Source of the DNA: an uncultured bacterium
GTDB lineage: Bacteria; Bacillota_I; Bacilli_A; Erysipelotrichales; Erysipelotrichaceae
Length of the DNA stretch: 64,000 nt
NCBI GenBank assembly: GCA_903847945.1
Contig: CAINEY010000049.1
Location: 1 to 64,000 of the forward strand
Reading direction: 5' to 3'
Every line of letters begins with the position of its first letter. The first letter of the stretch is position 1. Position numbers and translations under genes: made by a program. The notes beneath the pieces are model-generated. The model saw nothing but the letters and a program-made list of their open reading frames with translations, had not been told where the DNA came from and did not search any database. Positions 1 to 8,169 of this stretch are shown in pieces.

Positions 1-110
1 TCGTATTTCTGAAGACACGCCCTCAAGCCGATTCCCCCATCTAAATACTCCCTGACGATCTTATTCTTTTCCTCGATACTGTAAACTGCGTGCTTCTTGG
101 TTTTCCTCAT
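1..110 (-). CDS. IS3-like transposase OrfA, N-terminal fragment (runs off window)
   Basis: Only the first 36 residues are present; the gene continues leftwards out of the window. The N-terminus is basic and leads into a helix-turn-helix-like stretch (YSIEEKNKIVREYLDGG) of the type that opens IS3-family OrfA proteins, which bind the element's ends. The start is well supported by AGGAGG six bases before ATG. An IS3 identity is inferred from this short piece alone; another HTH protein is possible. Confidence 0.55.
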   Translation of the reverse strand, partial: MRKTKKHAVYSIEEKNKIVREYLDGGIGLRACLQKY

Positions 111-237
111 TGAGATCCTCCTAAAGAAAAACACTAATGTTCATTTTACACTAGTGTCTTTTTTTATCGTGTCCGTTTTAAGGAAACAGGTTCTTCTTAG
201 AGTATACGTTTTTTATTTCGTATCTACTCTTCGGGGT
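111..237. other. Intergenic stretch upstream of the transposase gene
   Basis: Holds an imperfect inverted repeat (AACACTAATGT at about 129-139 against ACACTAGTGT at 149-158) followed by T's, which could be a terminator or part of the mobile element's left end, and a second hairpin (GAGTATACG at 200-208 against CGTATCTACTC at 219-229) just past the hydrolase stop. The exact element boundary cannot be fixed without a second copy. Confidence 0.4.
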
Positions 238-1065
238 TCATTTCAAAAGGCGGACGTTGTGTTTTAAGATGAAACCCAAGAGAGCGGAGTTGAGTTCATG
301 GGGCTTCTCGAAGATCGCCACATGACCGCAATCCGGAATCGTGAGGTACTCGGCATGGGGAATGGATTTGGCCATAAGGGCGGAGAATTTGAGGGGTTTG
401 AGGGTATCCTGCTCTCCACACAGAATGAGGGTTGGGCAGGTGATCTTGGGCAGTTCGGCCGTCATCGTCACATCATTCAAGAATGTTTCGTAGAGGGTGA
501 TCTGACCGTCGAAGTAATCCGGTCCGATGGCATTCATCGCTTTGGCGCGTTGACTCAACATCTCCCCGTTTTTGGCGATGAAGCCGGGGGAGTAAATGGA
601 CGGCATCATGCGGTTGAAGAAGGTCTCACCGTGTTGTGTTGCGGCGGCGTCTTTCCACTGTCCGACGGTGTTGCGTAGCGTGTCATCCAATTCACTCACG
701 GAATCGATAACGGAAAGCGTCTGTACCCGTGAGGGATAATCGATGGCTAGGCGTAAGGCGACTTCTCCGCCGTAAGAAGTTCCAATCAGGTGGGCCTTAG
801 CTATTTTGAGGTGATCCATCAAGGCGATCACCTCTTGAGCGTGTAAGGCAAACGTATACGGTCCTTTGGGCTTGGACGACTTGAGTTGTCCGCGGAAATC
901 GTGAAGTACGATGCGGAAACCCTGGGCTTCAAAAGGGGGAAGCTGATTGGCCCAGCTGGATGTGCTGGCCATGACGCCATTGAGAAAGAGCACCGTTTCG
1001 GATGAATCCGGATTTCCTTTGATCTCATAGAAGAGATCAACGTGATGATGAGTGAAGATCGGCAT
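238..1065 (-). CDS. alpha/beta-fold hydrolase
   Basis: A 275-residue cytoplasmic serine hydrolase of the large alpha/beta fold family. The full catalytic triad is visible: nucleophile Ser97 in GTSYGG, Asp220 in GEQDTLKP and His248 in DCGHVAIFEKP; the oxyanion region LFLNGVMAS is near residue 30. It resembles the 3-oxoadipate enol-lactonase/haloperoxidase-like group in general layout, but the substrate cannot be read from sequence. Start ATG is preceded by GAGGTGCTTT and a TATGAT -10 box. It is a single gene, divergent from the methyltransferase at 1146. Confidence 0.85.
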   Translation of the reverse strand: MPIFTHHHVDLFYEIKGNPDSSETVLFLNGVMASTSSWANQLPPFEAQGFRIVLHDFRGQLKSSKPKGPYTFALHAQEVIALMDHLKIAKAHLIGTSYGGEVALRLAIDYPSRVQTLSVIDSVSELDDTLRNTVGQWKDAAATQHGETFFNRMMPSIYSPGFIAKNGEMLSQRAKAMNAIGPDYFDGQITLYETFLNDVTMTAELPKITCPTLILCGEQDTLKPLKFSALMAKSIPHAEYLTIPDCGHVAIFEKPHELNSALLGFILKHNVRLLK

Positions 1066-1133
1066 AAAGCACCTCGCTTAGGTTTATCATACCCCATCCC
1101 TCCCCAAAAGCGAATAAGCCAAAGGCCCTGTGC

Positions 1134-1145
1134 TACAATAAAAAC
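1134..1145 (+). promoter_or_regulatory. Extended -10 promoter directly abutting the start codon (leaderless)
   Basis: TGC-TACAAT (hexamer 1134-1139) followed by exactly six bases and then ATG at 1146. With the usual seven-base distance, transcription would begin on the A of the start codon. No ribosome site is present. Confidence 0.6.
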
Positions 1146-2174
1146 ATGAAGATACAACGGACTCCCGAAATCGATGCATTCTTTAAGCGTTGCCGAACGC
1201 ATTTGACCTCGGATCAGAAAAACCGCTTTGTCGGAAAGACGATCACGAAGGCAAATCATGATGCGGTACGCCGACAGATGAAAGCCGCAGGCTTTGCGGA
1301 GTTGCAAGGCGAAGCGTCGGCTTGGCCATCGTTGTGGATCAGTTCCCACGCCTTCCAACAACGTCCTTATCCTCAAACCATCCGTTGGGAACGCTTATCC
1401 ACCGGAGACTTCCGTTTTGATCGACTCAAACTCAACGCCGGAGAACTGTTCAACGCGCAAGCCATCGTGATGGATCCGCAACGGGAACTCAATGAGTCGA
1501 TGGTGCTAAGGGCGTTGGATGAACCGTATGATGCTCCGTTCTTGTGGCAGGGTGACGATGCTTGGATGATGGATGTCCCCTCGGAAGCTTTTACGATCGA
1601 TCCCTTGGCTCAAAAAGCCAAAGGTCATGTTTTGGCCATTGGGTTAGGCATCGGGTACTATCCGTTCATGGCCTTACGTAATCCACAAGTGATCGATGTG
1701 ACGGTGATCGAGAAGGCTCCGGAAGTCATTGAGTTGTTTGAATCCGTCCTGCATGCGCAGTTTCCGCGTCCTACCGACCTGAAAATCATCGAAGGCGATG
1801 CCTTTGACATCTTTACTCCAAAAGGCTTGGCGCCGTATGACACGGTGTTTGTGGACATCTGGCGCAGTGCCGATGACGGGTATCCCCTCATTGAAGCCCT
1901 GTTGGGTCAAGTCAACCCGCCTTTGGATAAATTGGACCTCTGGATCGAAGATTCGTGCTTTGAGTTCATGCCGAGCCTGATCTTTCTTTACTTTGAAGCC
2001 TTGGCGCATCATCGTCCGGTTTCTCATCGCGATCCGTTCTATGCGCGTCAATTGCGTAAGATCGACGCGTATTTCACCCAAGATCCATCAGTCGTTTCAC
2101 GGGTGGATGAGTTGAAATACCGCATGTATGATCGATCGATCCTAAGAGCCATTGCGGCATTGAAGGTGGACTAA
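1146..2174 (+). CDS. Spermidine-synthase-like SAM-dependent methyltransferase
   Basis: 342 residues. The middle carries a class I Rossmann SAM site: VLAIGLGIGYYPF (near residues 162-174) as the glycine loop, an acidic residue at the end of strand 2 (VTVIEK) and GDAFD about 25 residues later, as in spermidine-synthase-like proteins. The N-terminal 100 residues are not recognised. It may be a methyltransferase or an aminopropyl-transferase relative; the substrate is unknown. It has no ribosome site (its -10 box abuts ATG) and its stop overlaps the start of thpR by one base, so the two are translationally coupled. Confidence 0.7.
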   Translation: MKIQRTPEIDAFFKRCRTHLTSDQKNRFVGKTITKANHDAVRRQMKAAGFAELQGEASAWPSLWISSHAFQQRPYPQTIRWERLSTGDFRFDRLKLNAGELFNAQAIVMDPQRELNESMVLRALDEPYDAPFLWQGDDAWMMDVPSEAFTIDPLAQKAKGHVLAIGLGIGYYPFMALRNPQVIDVTVIEKAPEVIELFESVLHAQFPRPTDLKIIEGDAFDIFTPKGLAPYDTVFVDIWRSADDGYPLIEALLGQVNPPLDKLDLWIEDSCFEFMPSLIFLYFEALAHHRPVSHRDPFYARQLRKIDAYFTQDPSVVSRVDELKYRMYDRSILRAIAALKVD

Positions 2175-2695
2175 TGCGTGTCTTTATTGCGATACAACTG
2201 CCAACGGATGTCATTGATGAATTGATTCGGGTTCAAGCGGTTTTCAAGTCCAATCGTCGACGGGGGAATTTAACCACACCCCAGAATCTGCATCTGACGC
2301 TTGCTTTCATCGGTGACGTCGAGACGACAGTGCTGGAGCGGGTGGATCAGGTGCTGGAGAACCTGGAGATTCCGGAGTTGACTCTGACTTTGGATCACGT
2401 GGGATCGTTTGATCGCCGGGATGGGGTCGTCTGGTGGGTCGGACTCAAGCCCAATGCCCAACTGATGGCCTTTCAACGCCAACTGACCGAGGGTCTTCGT
2501 GAAGCGGATGTGCCTTATGATGCCAAACCCTTTCGACCCCATCTGACCCTGGTGCGCAACTACGCTCCGGCCCATGAACCGGTGATGTTGCCGGTGATCC
2601 AACCCCTCTCCTTTAGCACCCATTCGGTGACTCTCATGCGATCGCACCGGATCAACGATCAACTCGTTTATACCCCCTTGGCGATCTATTCTTGA
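2174..2695 (+). CDS. thpR: RNA 2',3'-cyclic phosphodiesterase (LigT/ThpR)
   Basis: 173 residues, the usual length of the 2H phosphoesterase ThpR. Both signature HxTx motifs are present: HLTLAF near residue 42 and HLTLVR near residue 124; the opening MRVFIAIQLP is typical. The family hydrolyses 2',3'-cyclic phosphate ends of RNA to 2'-phosphates; its physiological role is uncertain. TAATG overlap with the upstream methyltransferase indicates one transcript. Confidence 0.88.
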   Translation: MRVFIAIQLPTDVIDELIRVQAVFKSNRRRGNLTTPQNLHLTLAFIGDVETTVLERVDQVLENLEIPELTLTLDHVGSFDRRDGVVWWVGLKPNAQLMAFQRQLTEGLREADVPYDAKPFRPHLTLVRNYAPAHEPVMLPVIQPLSFSTHSVTLMRSHRINDQLVYTPLAIYS

Positions 2696-2724
2696 AATCC
2701 TGAGCGCAGGCTGCTTTGAACATG

Positions 2725-2742
2725 TATAATGATGTATATACA
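2725..2742 (+). promoter_or_regulatory. -10 box and TGTATATACA palindrome before the AEC operon
   Basis: TATAAT at 2725-2730 followed by the perfect 10-base palindrome TGTATATACA at 2733-2742. The same palindrome occurs at 17988 before the PTS operon, and TGTATATATA at 10241 before the nag operon, in each case shortly after a -10 box. This suggests a shared operator. Confidence 0.45.
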
Positions 2743-2767
2743 ACATCCAAAGGATGAGGTGTTCATC

Positions 2768-3703
2768 ATGTGGGAAGCCTTTATATTAGCCTTGAATGTG
2801 GTGTTTCCGTTGACCGGGTTAATCACGCTGGGGTACATTGCCCGTCGGATGAAACTGGTTCAACCGGCGGTGTTGGAGGGCATGAACCAACTGGTTTTTC
2901 GCTTGCTGCTCCCAGCAGCCCTGATGCGCAGCATCATCTCCATCAATCTGTCGGAGCCGATGAATCCCACCGTGTTCATTTTGGCATTGGGAATCATGAT
3001 TGTCTTGATTGCGATTGCAATGCCGGTCGTTGAACGAGCAGAGCATGATCCGCGTCGACAGGCTGTTTTGGTTCAGGGAACCTTTCGAAGTAACTTCATT
3101 CTCTTTGGATTGCCGATAGCGACGGCTTACTACACGGATATCGGGATCATCGCGCTGATGTTGGCGATGATGGTCCCCATTATCAATCTGTTTGCGATCC
3201 TTGTTTTGGAACATTATCGGAATCGGGGATCGGGTCTTCGCACCGTCTTCACCAAGATTTTAATGAATCCGTTGTTTATCGGATCCGCCATAGGGGGGAT
3301 TCTCTTGGTCAGCGGGATCGTATTACCGCCTCCAGTTAAGCGATTGGTGGATTATGTGGCGGATATGGCAACACCGTTAGCCTTGCTGACCTTAGGCGGG
3401 CTTTTCAGCCTGAGTTCCGTTCACCGGAATTTGAAACCAACGCTGATTTTAACGGGCATCAAACTGATCGGGGTACCTTCACTGGCCATCGGATTGGCCT
3501 TGGCGCTGGGGATCCGTCAGCGTGAACTTATGGGCTTATTGCTGTTGTTTGGATCCCCGGTCGCGGTGTCTTCTTACTCGATGGCTGTGGCGATGGATTG
3601 CGACGGGGAATTGGCGAATCATCTGGTCGTGACAACGACCCTGTGTTCATTGGCCAGTTTTGTGGTGTGGATCTTTGTGTTTAGGGTGGCCAATCTGATC
3701 TAA
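2768..3703 (+). CDS. AEC family transporter (auxin efflux carrier-type permease)
   Basis: 311 residues with about ten hydrophobic segments arranged as two five-helix halves, ending with a helix-rich C-terminus (LLFGSPVAVSSYSMAVAM) typical of the AEC family, whose bacterial members move malate and other organic anions. I chose ATG 2768 because AAGGATGAGG lies before it; an in-frame ATG 13 codons upstream falls inside the -10 box. It opens an operon with a PHP protein and two SIS proteins (gap of nine bases), so its substrate may be a sugar acid or related product, which is inference. Confidence 0.82.
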   Translation: MWEAFILALNVVFPLTGLITLGYIARRMKLVQPAVLEGMNQLVFRLLLPAALMRSIISINLSEPMNPTVFILALGIMIVLIAIAMPVVERAEHDPRRQAVLVQGTFRSNFILFGLPIATAYYTDIGIIALMLAMMVPIINLFAILVLEHYRNRGSGLRTVFTKILMNPLFIGSAIGGILLVSGIVLPPPVKRLVDYVADMATPLALLTLGGLFSLSSVHRNLKPTLILTGIKLIGVPSLAIGLALALGIRQRELMGLLLLFGSPVAVSSYSMAVAMDCDGELANHLVVTTTLCSLASFVVWIFVFRVANLI

Positions 3704-3712
3704 AGGTGAATT

Positions 3713-5236
3713 ATGAATGTGTACTGGACGGATTTGCACAGCAACCTGCATTCTGCCGATGTGGATCATGCATCACGATGGTTTGAACACGCCCGTCGAA
3801 TCATGGATTTTTGGGCTATTGCGTATTACCCGTATGCATTGATCCCGTTGAGAAACGGATTTAAAGCTGAAGGCGTTATCGATGTACAGACCATCGACGC
3901 CGATTGGCAAAAACTCGCTGACTTGACACAGCAAGCTACTCAAGAAGGCTTTCCGGTGTTTATGGGGTATGAATGGCAGGGAAACGGGGCAGACGGGGAT
4001 CACAATGTCTTCTTCAAAGACCAAGGATATCCTGTTTTTCCTGATCGATATGAAACCTTAAAAGAACTGGTGATGCCTTCGCCGGCAATTGCTATCCCTC
4101 ACCATATGGCATATCAGCCGAGATTCAGAGGGAAGAATTGGCATACGCATGATTCGCAGTTCTCGCCGTTTGCTGAAGTCTTCTCTTCACACGGTTCCGG
4201 AGAAGATGATCCTGTAAGTCTGCCGATGGAACGACATGTTCACATGGGTCCAAGAACCGGTGTGACCGGATTGAAGGCTGGTTTGGAGTGTGGATTCCCT
4301 ATTGGAATTATCGCCTCCGGCGACAACCATACGTGTCCGGGAGTACACGTCAACGGAGCGATGGCAGTCTGGGCACCGGAGTGTTCGAAAGATGCCCTCT
4401 GGGAAGCCATGGTCAATCGTCGGGTGTACGGAGTCAGTCGAGACCATATCCGACTGGATTTTCACGTTGATGAAGCGTGGATGGGCAGTAACCTCGATCG
4501 TTCCGAAGGACGGACGTTGCGAGTCGATGTGGAAGGAACCGATCGCATCGATCGCATCGAAATCCTTTCTGATCGTGGACGATTGGCCCTTTGGTCACCC
4601 GATGAATCCCTTCAACAAGTGTCAGAAGAACATACCTTACGAGTGGAGTTTGGATGGGGACCCGACCGACGGATCTTCCCGGAATGCGTCCAACAAGTTT
4701 GGGACGGAACGCTGCATGTAGAAGGAACGATCACCCAAATTCTGCCGTGTTTCAATCATTTCGATCAACGGGTAAATCAGATCGATTCATCAACTTTAGC
4801 GTTCTCGCTGATCAGCACGAAACAGAATCCCAATGATCGATGGATGGGAGTCGGTTCGGATCTGCAGGAAGGATTTGTTGTTCGATTGAAGATGTCTCCA
4901 TCATCTCATTTGGTATTGACCGTCAATGGGCATCGTTGGATTCACACCATTGAAACGTTGTGTCACCATTCAGTGATTCACCCATTCTTAAGCCTTGCAC
5001 GACAGCGAATCGCCGATCAGTGGGGCGATGTTGCTCTCAATCGGAGAGACGCATGGTGGCACAATGCGCCAAAGGTCAAGTTGCACCGTGCATGGTCTGC
5101 AGAGGATACCCAGTTCAAGCGATCGATGGTTTTGCCAGAGGGTTTGCGATATGTTCGGGTGAACGTGGTGCAAGTCAATGGATCCGTTGCCTGGAGTAGC
5201 CCAATCTTCTTTTCGGAGGGTTCGTATGGATCATGA
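3713..5236 (+). CDS. PHP-superfamily metallohydrolase (DUF3604-like)
   Basis: 507 residues. The N-terminal half has the metal-ligand pattern of PHP phosphoesterases: DLHSNLHS (His9, His13), Asp32 in MDFWAIAY, Glu87 in GYEWQG, His97 in GDHN, His130-131 in AIPHHM and Asp204/His206 in SGDNH. The C-terminal 270 residues look like beta-rich accessory domains. DUF3604-type proteins often sit in glycan or sulfatase gene clusters, but the reaction is unknown. No signal peptide, so cytoplasmic. Its end overlaps the next gene by 11 bases. Confidence 0.65.
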   Translation: MNVYWTDLHSNLHSADVDHASRWFEHARRIMDFWAIAYYPYALIPLRNGFKAEGVIDVQTIDADWQKLADLTQQATQEGFPVFMGYEWQGNGADGDHNVFFKDQGYPVFPDRYETLKELVMPSPAIAIPHHMAYQPRFRGKNWHTHDSQFSPFAEVFSSHGSGEDDPVSLPMERHVHMGPRTGVTGLKAGLECGFPIGIIASGDNHTCPGVHVNGAMAVWAPECSKDALWEAMVNRRVYGVSRDHIRLDFHVDEAWMGSNLDRSEGRTLRVDVEGTDRIDRIEILSDRGRLALWSPDESLQQVSEEHTLRVEFGWGPDRRIFPECVQQVWDGTLHVEGTITQILPCFNHFDQRVNQIDSSTLAFSLISTKQNPNDRWMGVGSDLQEGFVVRLKMSPSSHLVLTVNGHRWIHTIETLCHHSVIHPFLSLARQRIADQWGDVALNRRDAWWHNAPKVKLHRAWSAEDTQFKRSMVLPEGLRYVRVNVVQVNGSVAWSSPIFFSEGSYGS

Positions 5237-6626
5237 AAAGCTGAAGGAGTATTCGATCGGCGTAGCTAATCAGCTTCACCTAGCCTTGTCTGCTCAAAAA
5301 GATAGTCTCATCGATGTTGGCTTGGATCTGGTGAATCGGGTCTTGCATGGCCATCATGTGTGGGCTTTTGGAAGCGGTCACTCGCACATCCTGGTTGAAG
5401 AGTGGCTGGATAAACCTGGTAGTCCACAGTTTATTAAAACAGTCGGTATGGAAGAGGTTTTAGGGCATCCGGTCAAGTGTGGAATCATCGAGCGTGATGA
5501 AGCCTTTGGGGCTGTTGTCATGAAGATGTGGTCAGTTAAAGCCCGCGATGCGGTGATCCTCATCTCAAATTCAGGCACCAATGGACAGATCGTTGAGTTG
5601 GCACTCCAGCTTAAGACGAAACAATGTCGGGTGATCGCGCTCACAAATCCAACGCAATCTAGGGCGGTATCGGCTCGGCATTCGAGTGGTAAGAAATTGT
5701 ATCAGATAGCGGATGTCGTCTTAGATAACTACAGTGGGAATGGAGATGCCGTGTTTGAGGTGGCTAAGGATCAGTTCATGGGTGCGACATCCACAATCAT
5801 TGGTTCCGCCTTGATTCAAGCGCTAAATGTAGTGATGATGACGGCGATGGTTCAAGCCGAATTCCATAAATCACGCAGGATGAAGGGGAAGATCAATGAT
5901 CGCTTGGTGACCATTGATCGGGAAGGCATCCGACAGTCCTTGGACGAGTTTATTCATCGATTGACCAAAGCGATAGATGATCACTGTGAGTTGACGTTGC
6001 CGCAGATTGCACGAGCCGGACAAGTCGCTGCACAAGCGGTGTTGGATGGCCATGATTGTTTCATGTTTGGGATGGGACATGATCATTCGCTGGTCGAAGA
6101 GATTCATGCGAGGGCTGGGACAGTGATGGTGAATCGTTCGCTGGTGATGCACAATCCGGAGACCATGATCACCAACGGACAGCTCAAAGCGAAACTGTAT
6201 GCCGGGATCACCTCCTATGGACAAGCCATCTACGAGATGGCAGATCCGAATCCGGGAGACTGTTTCCTGGTTTTCTCACAACAATTTCATGAACCGGCTA
6301 TTCAGCAGTTATGTGTTTTGGCTGCTAGACAGGGGTGTCCGGTGATCGGTGTGACCCGTGCTCAAACCAAGGAGTCATCCCCGCTTGAGGGAATCACATG
6401 GATCAAGATGAGGATTCCCTCGCGATTGCATTGTGGTCACTCGTTTGTCGGGGATCTGACAACGGTTCTGGGGGCACTAACCGGTCAATGTCTGGTTATG
6501 GCACAAGCGATGATGCTGATGGATCAAGGTGTCGTGTTGCCCTCACGGATCAGTGTCAATACCGATCGGGGATTGATCCATACGGAAGCGATGAATCGGA
6601 AACATTTCAAGGCGTCAATCGTCTGA
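5226..6626 (+). CDS. Double SIS-domain protein (two fused UPF0309-like modules)
   Basis: 466 residues made of two homologous halves, roughly 1-240 and 241-466. Each begins with a helical part followed by a Gly-His loop (FGSGHSHILVEE at 48-59; FGMGHDHSLVEE at 281-292). The first half keeps the sugar-phosphate loop ISNSGTNG (113-120); the second has FSQQFHE instead. UPF0309 proteins are usually single modules of about 245 residues, so this is a tandem fusion. ATG 5226 follows GGAGG and overlaps the upstream stop. The probable ligand is a phosphorylated amino sugar, inferred from the fold. Confidence 0.75.
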   Translation: MDHEKLKEYSIGVANQLHLALSAQKDSLIDVGLDLVNRVLHGHHVWAFGSGHSHILVEEWLDKPGSPQFIKTVGMEEVLGHPVKCGIIERDEAFGAVVMKMWSVKARDAVILISNSGTNGQIVELALQLKTKQCRVIALTNPTQSRAVSARHSSGKKLYQIADVVLDNYSGNGDAVFEVAKDQFMGATSTIIGSALIQALNVVMMTAMVQAEFHKSRRMKGKINDRLVTIDREGIRQSLDEFIHRLTKAIDDHCELTLPQIARAGQVAAQAVLDGHDCFMFGMGHDHSLVEEIHARAGTVMVNRSLVMHNPETMITNGQLKAKLYAGITSYGQAIYEMADPNPGDCFLVFSQQFHEPAIQQLCVLAARQGCPVIGVTRAQTKESSPLEGITWIKMRIPSRLHCGHSFVGDLTTVLGALTGQCLVMAQAMMLMDQGVVLPSRISVNTDRGLIHTEAMNRKHFKASIV

Positions 6627-6635
6627 GGAGGGTTT

Positions 6636-7697
6636 ATGGACGAACTCATGAGAACTTACCTGCAGGAGATTCCCAAAGTAATTCACTACATTGTCGATGC
6701 TGCATTTAGTCGGCCCACCCAATGGAACGGAAACGAGAAGACCCTTGTTTTGATTGGTTCCGGGAGTTCACAACACGCCTTTTTATCGACGCGTCCTGTG
6801 ATTCAACAGTGGACCGGCTGTGTGGTGGATACCTACTATCCGCATGCGTTCCTGGATGAACCGGAATTGAATCGGAGGTATGATCCGCAATCCACCGTGG
6901 TGATCGGGTTATCGCAGACCGGTACCAGTTCAGGGACCTTTGTAGCCTTGCGTCGAGCCAAATCAGCGGGATATCGTGTTTTGACACTGACCGGCAACTC
7001 GGACAGTCCGATCGCCCGATTGGGGGATGAGCACATCAACCTCCAATGCGGGGAAGAGTTGACCAACGCCAAGACCAAGGGCTACAGCGCTTCGATGGTT
7101 CAACTGATGTTGATGGGTTGGGATCTGGGTCGGGTGTTGAAACGGAAAGATCCTTGCCCACTTCAGGACTTGATGCAGGCTTTACGTTTAGCAGCGGATG
7201 AGATTCCGTCGATTAGGACGCAGACCACGGCGTGGGTCAATGCCCATCCTCAGTGGGCCAAGGCGACAACCCTGATGATTTTGGGTCATGCTGAAACCAC
7301 GGCTTTGGCGATGGAAGGGGCTTTAAAGCTGTCAGAAACCCACTACATTCCGGTTTTGTGGGCTGATGCGGATGAATACATGCATGGATTTCACCGTCTC
7401 CTGGACTCCCAGAGTCACCTGATTCTGATTGAAGGTCAAGGTCGAGGAAGAGACGCCTTGTCAGCCATCAAAGCTTATGCCCGGATGATCACACCTCAGG
7501 TATTGCACATCGGTCCGGGTGACGACGCGGACATCCGGATCGCTCCGTGGACGATCATTCCGCCGTTGCTTCAGGAAGTGGCTGTCTTTCAGACGCTTGC
7601 GGTATTATGGCCTGATCTGGCCAACCAGGAACCCAATGCACCGCGTCATCCCGATTTGGTGGAGCACTTAAAATCGATCCAACTCGATGTATTATAA
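6636..7697 (+). CDS. SIS-domain sugar isomerase/deglycase, GlmS-isomerase-like
   Basis: 353 residues with two SIS domains as in the isomerase half of GlmS and in AgaS or fructosamine-6-phosphate deglycases. Visible signatures are LIGSGSSQHA and LSQTGTSSGTF in the first domain, then GHAETTALAMEGALKLSE and the catalytic-loop-like DADEYMHG in the second. There is no glutaminase domain, so it is expected to use or release free ammonia or an amine. GGAGGG lies six bases before ATG. Last gene of the AEC-PHP-SIS operon. Confidence 0.8.
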   Translation: MDELMRTYLQEIPKVIHYIVDAAFSRPTQWNGNEKTLVLIGSGSSQHAFLSTRPVIQQWTGCVVDTYYPHAFLDEPELNRRYDPQSTVVIGLSQTGTSSGTFVALRRAKSAGYRVLTLTGNSDSPIARLGDEHINLQCGEELTNAKTKGYSASMVQLMLMGWDLGRVLKRKDPCPLQDLMQALRLAADEIPSIRTQTTAWVNAHPQWAKATTLMILGHAETTALAMEGALKLSETHYIPVLWADADEYMHGFHRLLDSQSHLILIEGQGRGRDALSAIKAYARMITPQVLHIGPGDDADIRIAPWTIIPPLLQEVAVFQTLAVLWPDLANQEPNAPRHPDLVEHLKSIQLDVL

Positions 7698-7704
7698 TGC
7701 CCCT
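7693..7704 (+). promoter_or_regulatory. -10 box abutting the GNAT start codon (leaderless)
   Basis: TATAAT 7693-7698, six bases, then ATG at 7705. The hexamer contains the TAA stop of the preceding gene. No ribosome site precedes the ATG. Confidence 0.55.
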
Positions 7705-8169
7705 ATGACTGGCCTCTTGATTCAACCCACCCAAACAGAACTCACCCTCATCCGTGCGTTGTTTCGCGAATACGCTCAAAGTTTGCCGATTCCCCTGGAT
7801 TTTCAGGGTTTTGATGAGGAATTGGCTCACTTACCCGGGAAATATACGCCTCCCTTAGGAGGGATTTGGTTGGCGTGGGATGGTCCACAACCCGTCGGTT
7901 GTGTGGCCATGCGTCCCTTCGATCCCGGTCGTGCTGAACTGAAACGGCTGTATGTCCGACCTGACTTTCGGCATCGCGGCATTGCGGAAGCGTTGACTCA
8001 AACCGTGATCCAAGCCGCCAAAAAGGCCGGTTACCAGGCCTTGTTGTTGGATACGCTGGAGTCGATGACGCCAGCCATAACGCTTTACACCAAACTCGGG
8101 TTTCATCGGATCAACGCTTACTACCCCAATCCATACCCGACCGCCTACTTCGAATTGAAACTCAACTAG
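7705..8169 (+). CDS. GNAT family N-acetyltransferase
   Basis: 154 residues with the GNAT acetyl-CoA loop region: AELKRLYVRPDFRHRGIAEAL (motif A, R-x-x-G at residues about 88-93) and the C-terminal ALLLDTLESM...AITLYTKLGFHRI (motif B). Its acceptor is unknown. An in-frame ATG six codons upstream overlaps the -10 box, so I start at 7705. It converges on and overlaps the MFS gene by eight bases. Confidence 0.82.
   Translation: MTGLLIQPTQTELTLIRALFREYAQSLPIPLDFQGFDEELAHLPGKYTPPLGGIWLAWDGPQPVGCVAMRPFDPGRAELKRLYVRPDFRHRGIAEALTQTVIQAAKKAGYQALLLDTLESMTPAITLYTKLGFHRINAYYPNPYPTAYFELKLN

Noticed and set aside
828..1376. 182-codon minus-strand frame between hydrolase and methyltransferase
   Set aside because: Overlaps two genes with recognised motifs and the intergenic promoters; translated product resembles nothing.
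2729..2767. Upstream start for the AEC transporter
   Set aside because: That ATG overlaps the TATAAT box at 2725-2730; ATG 2768 has a ribosome site and begins the first membrane helix.
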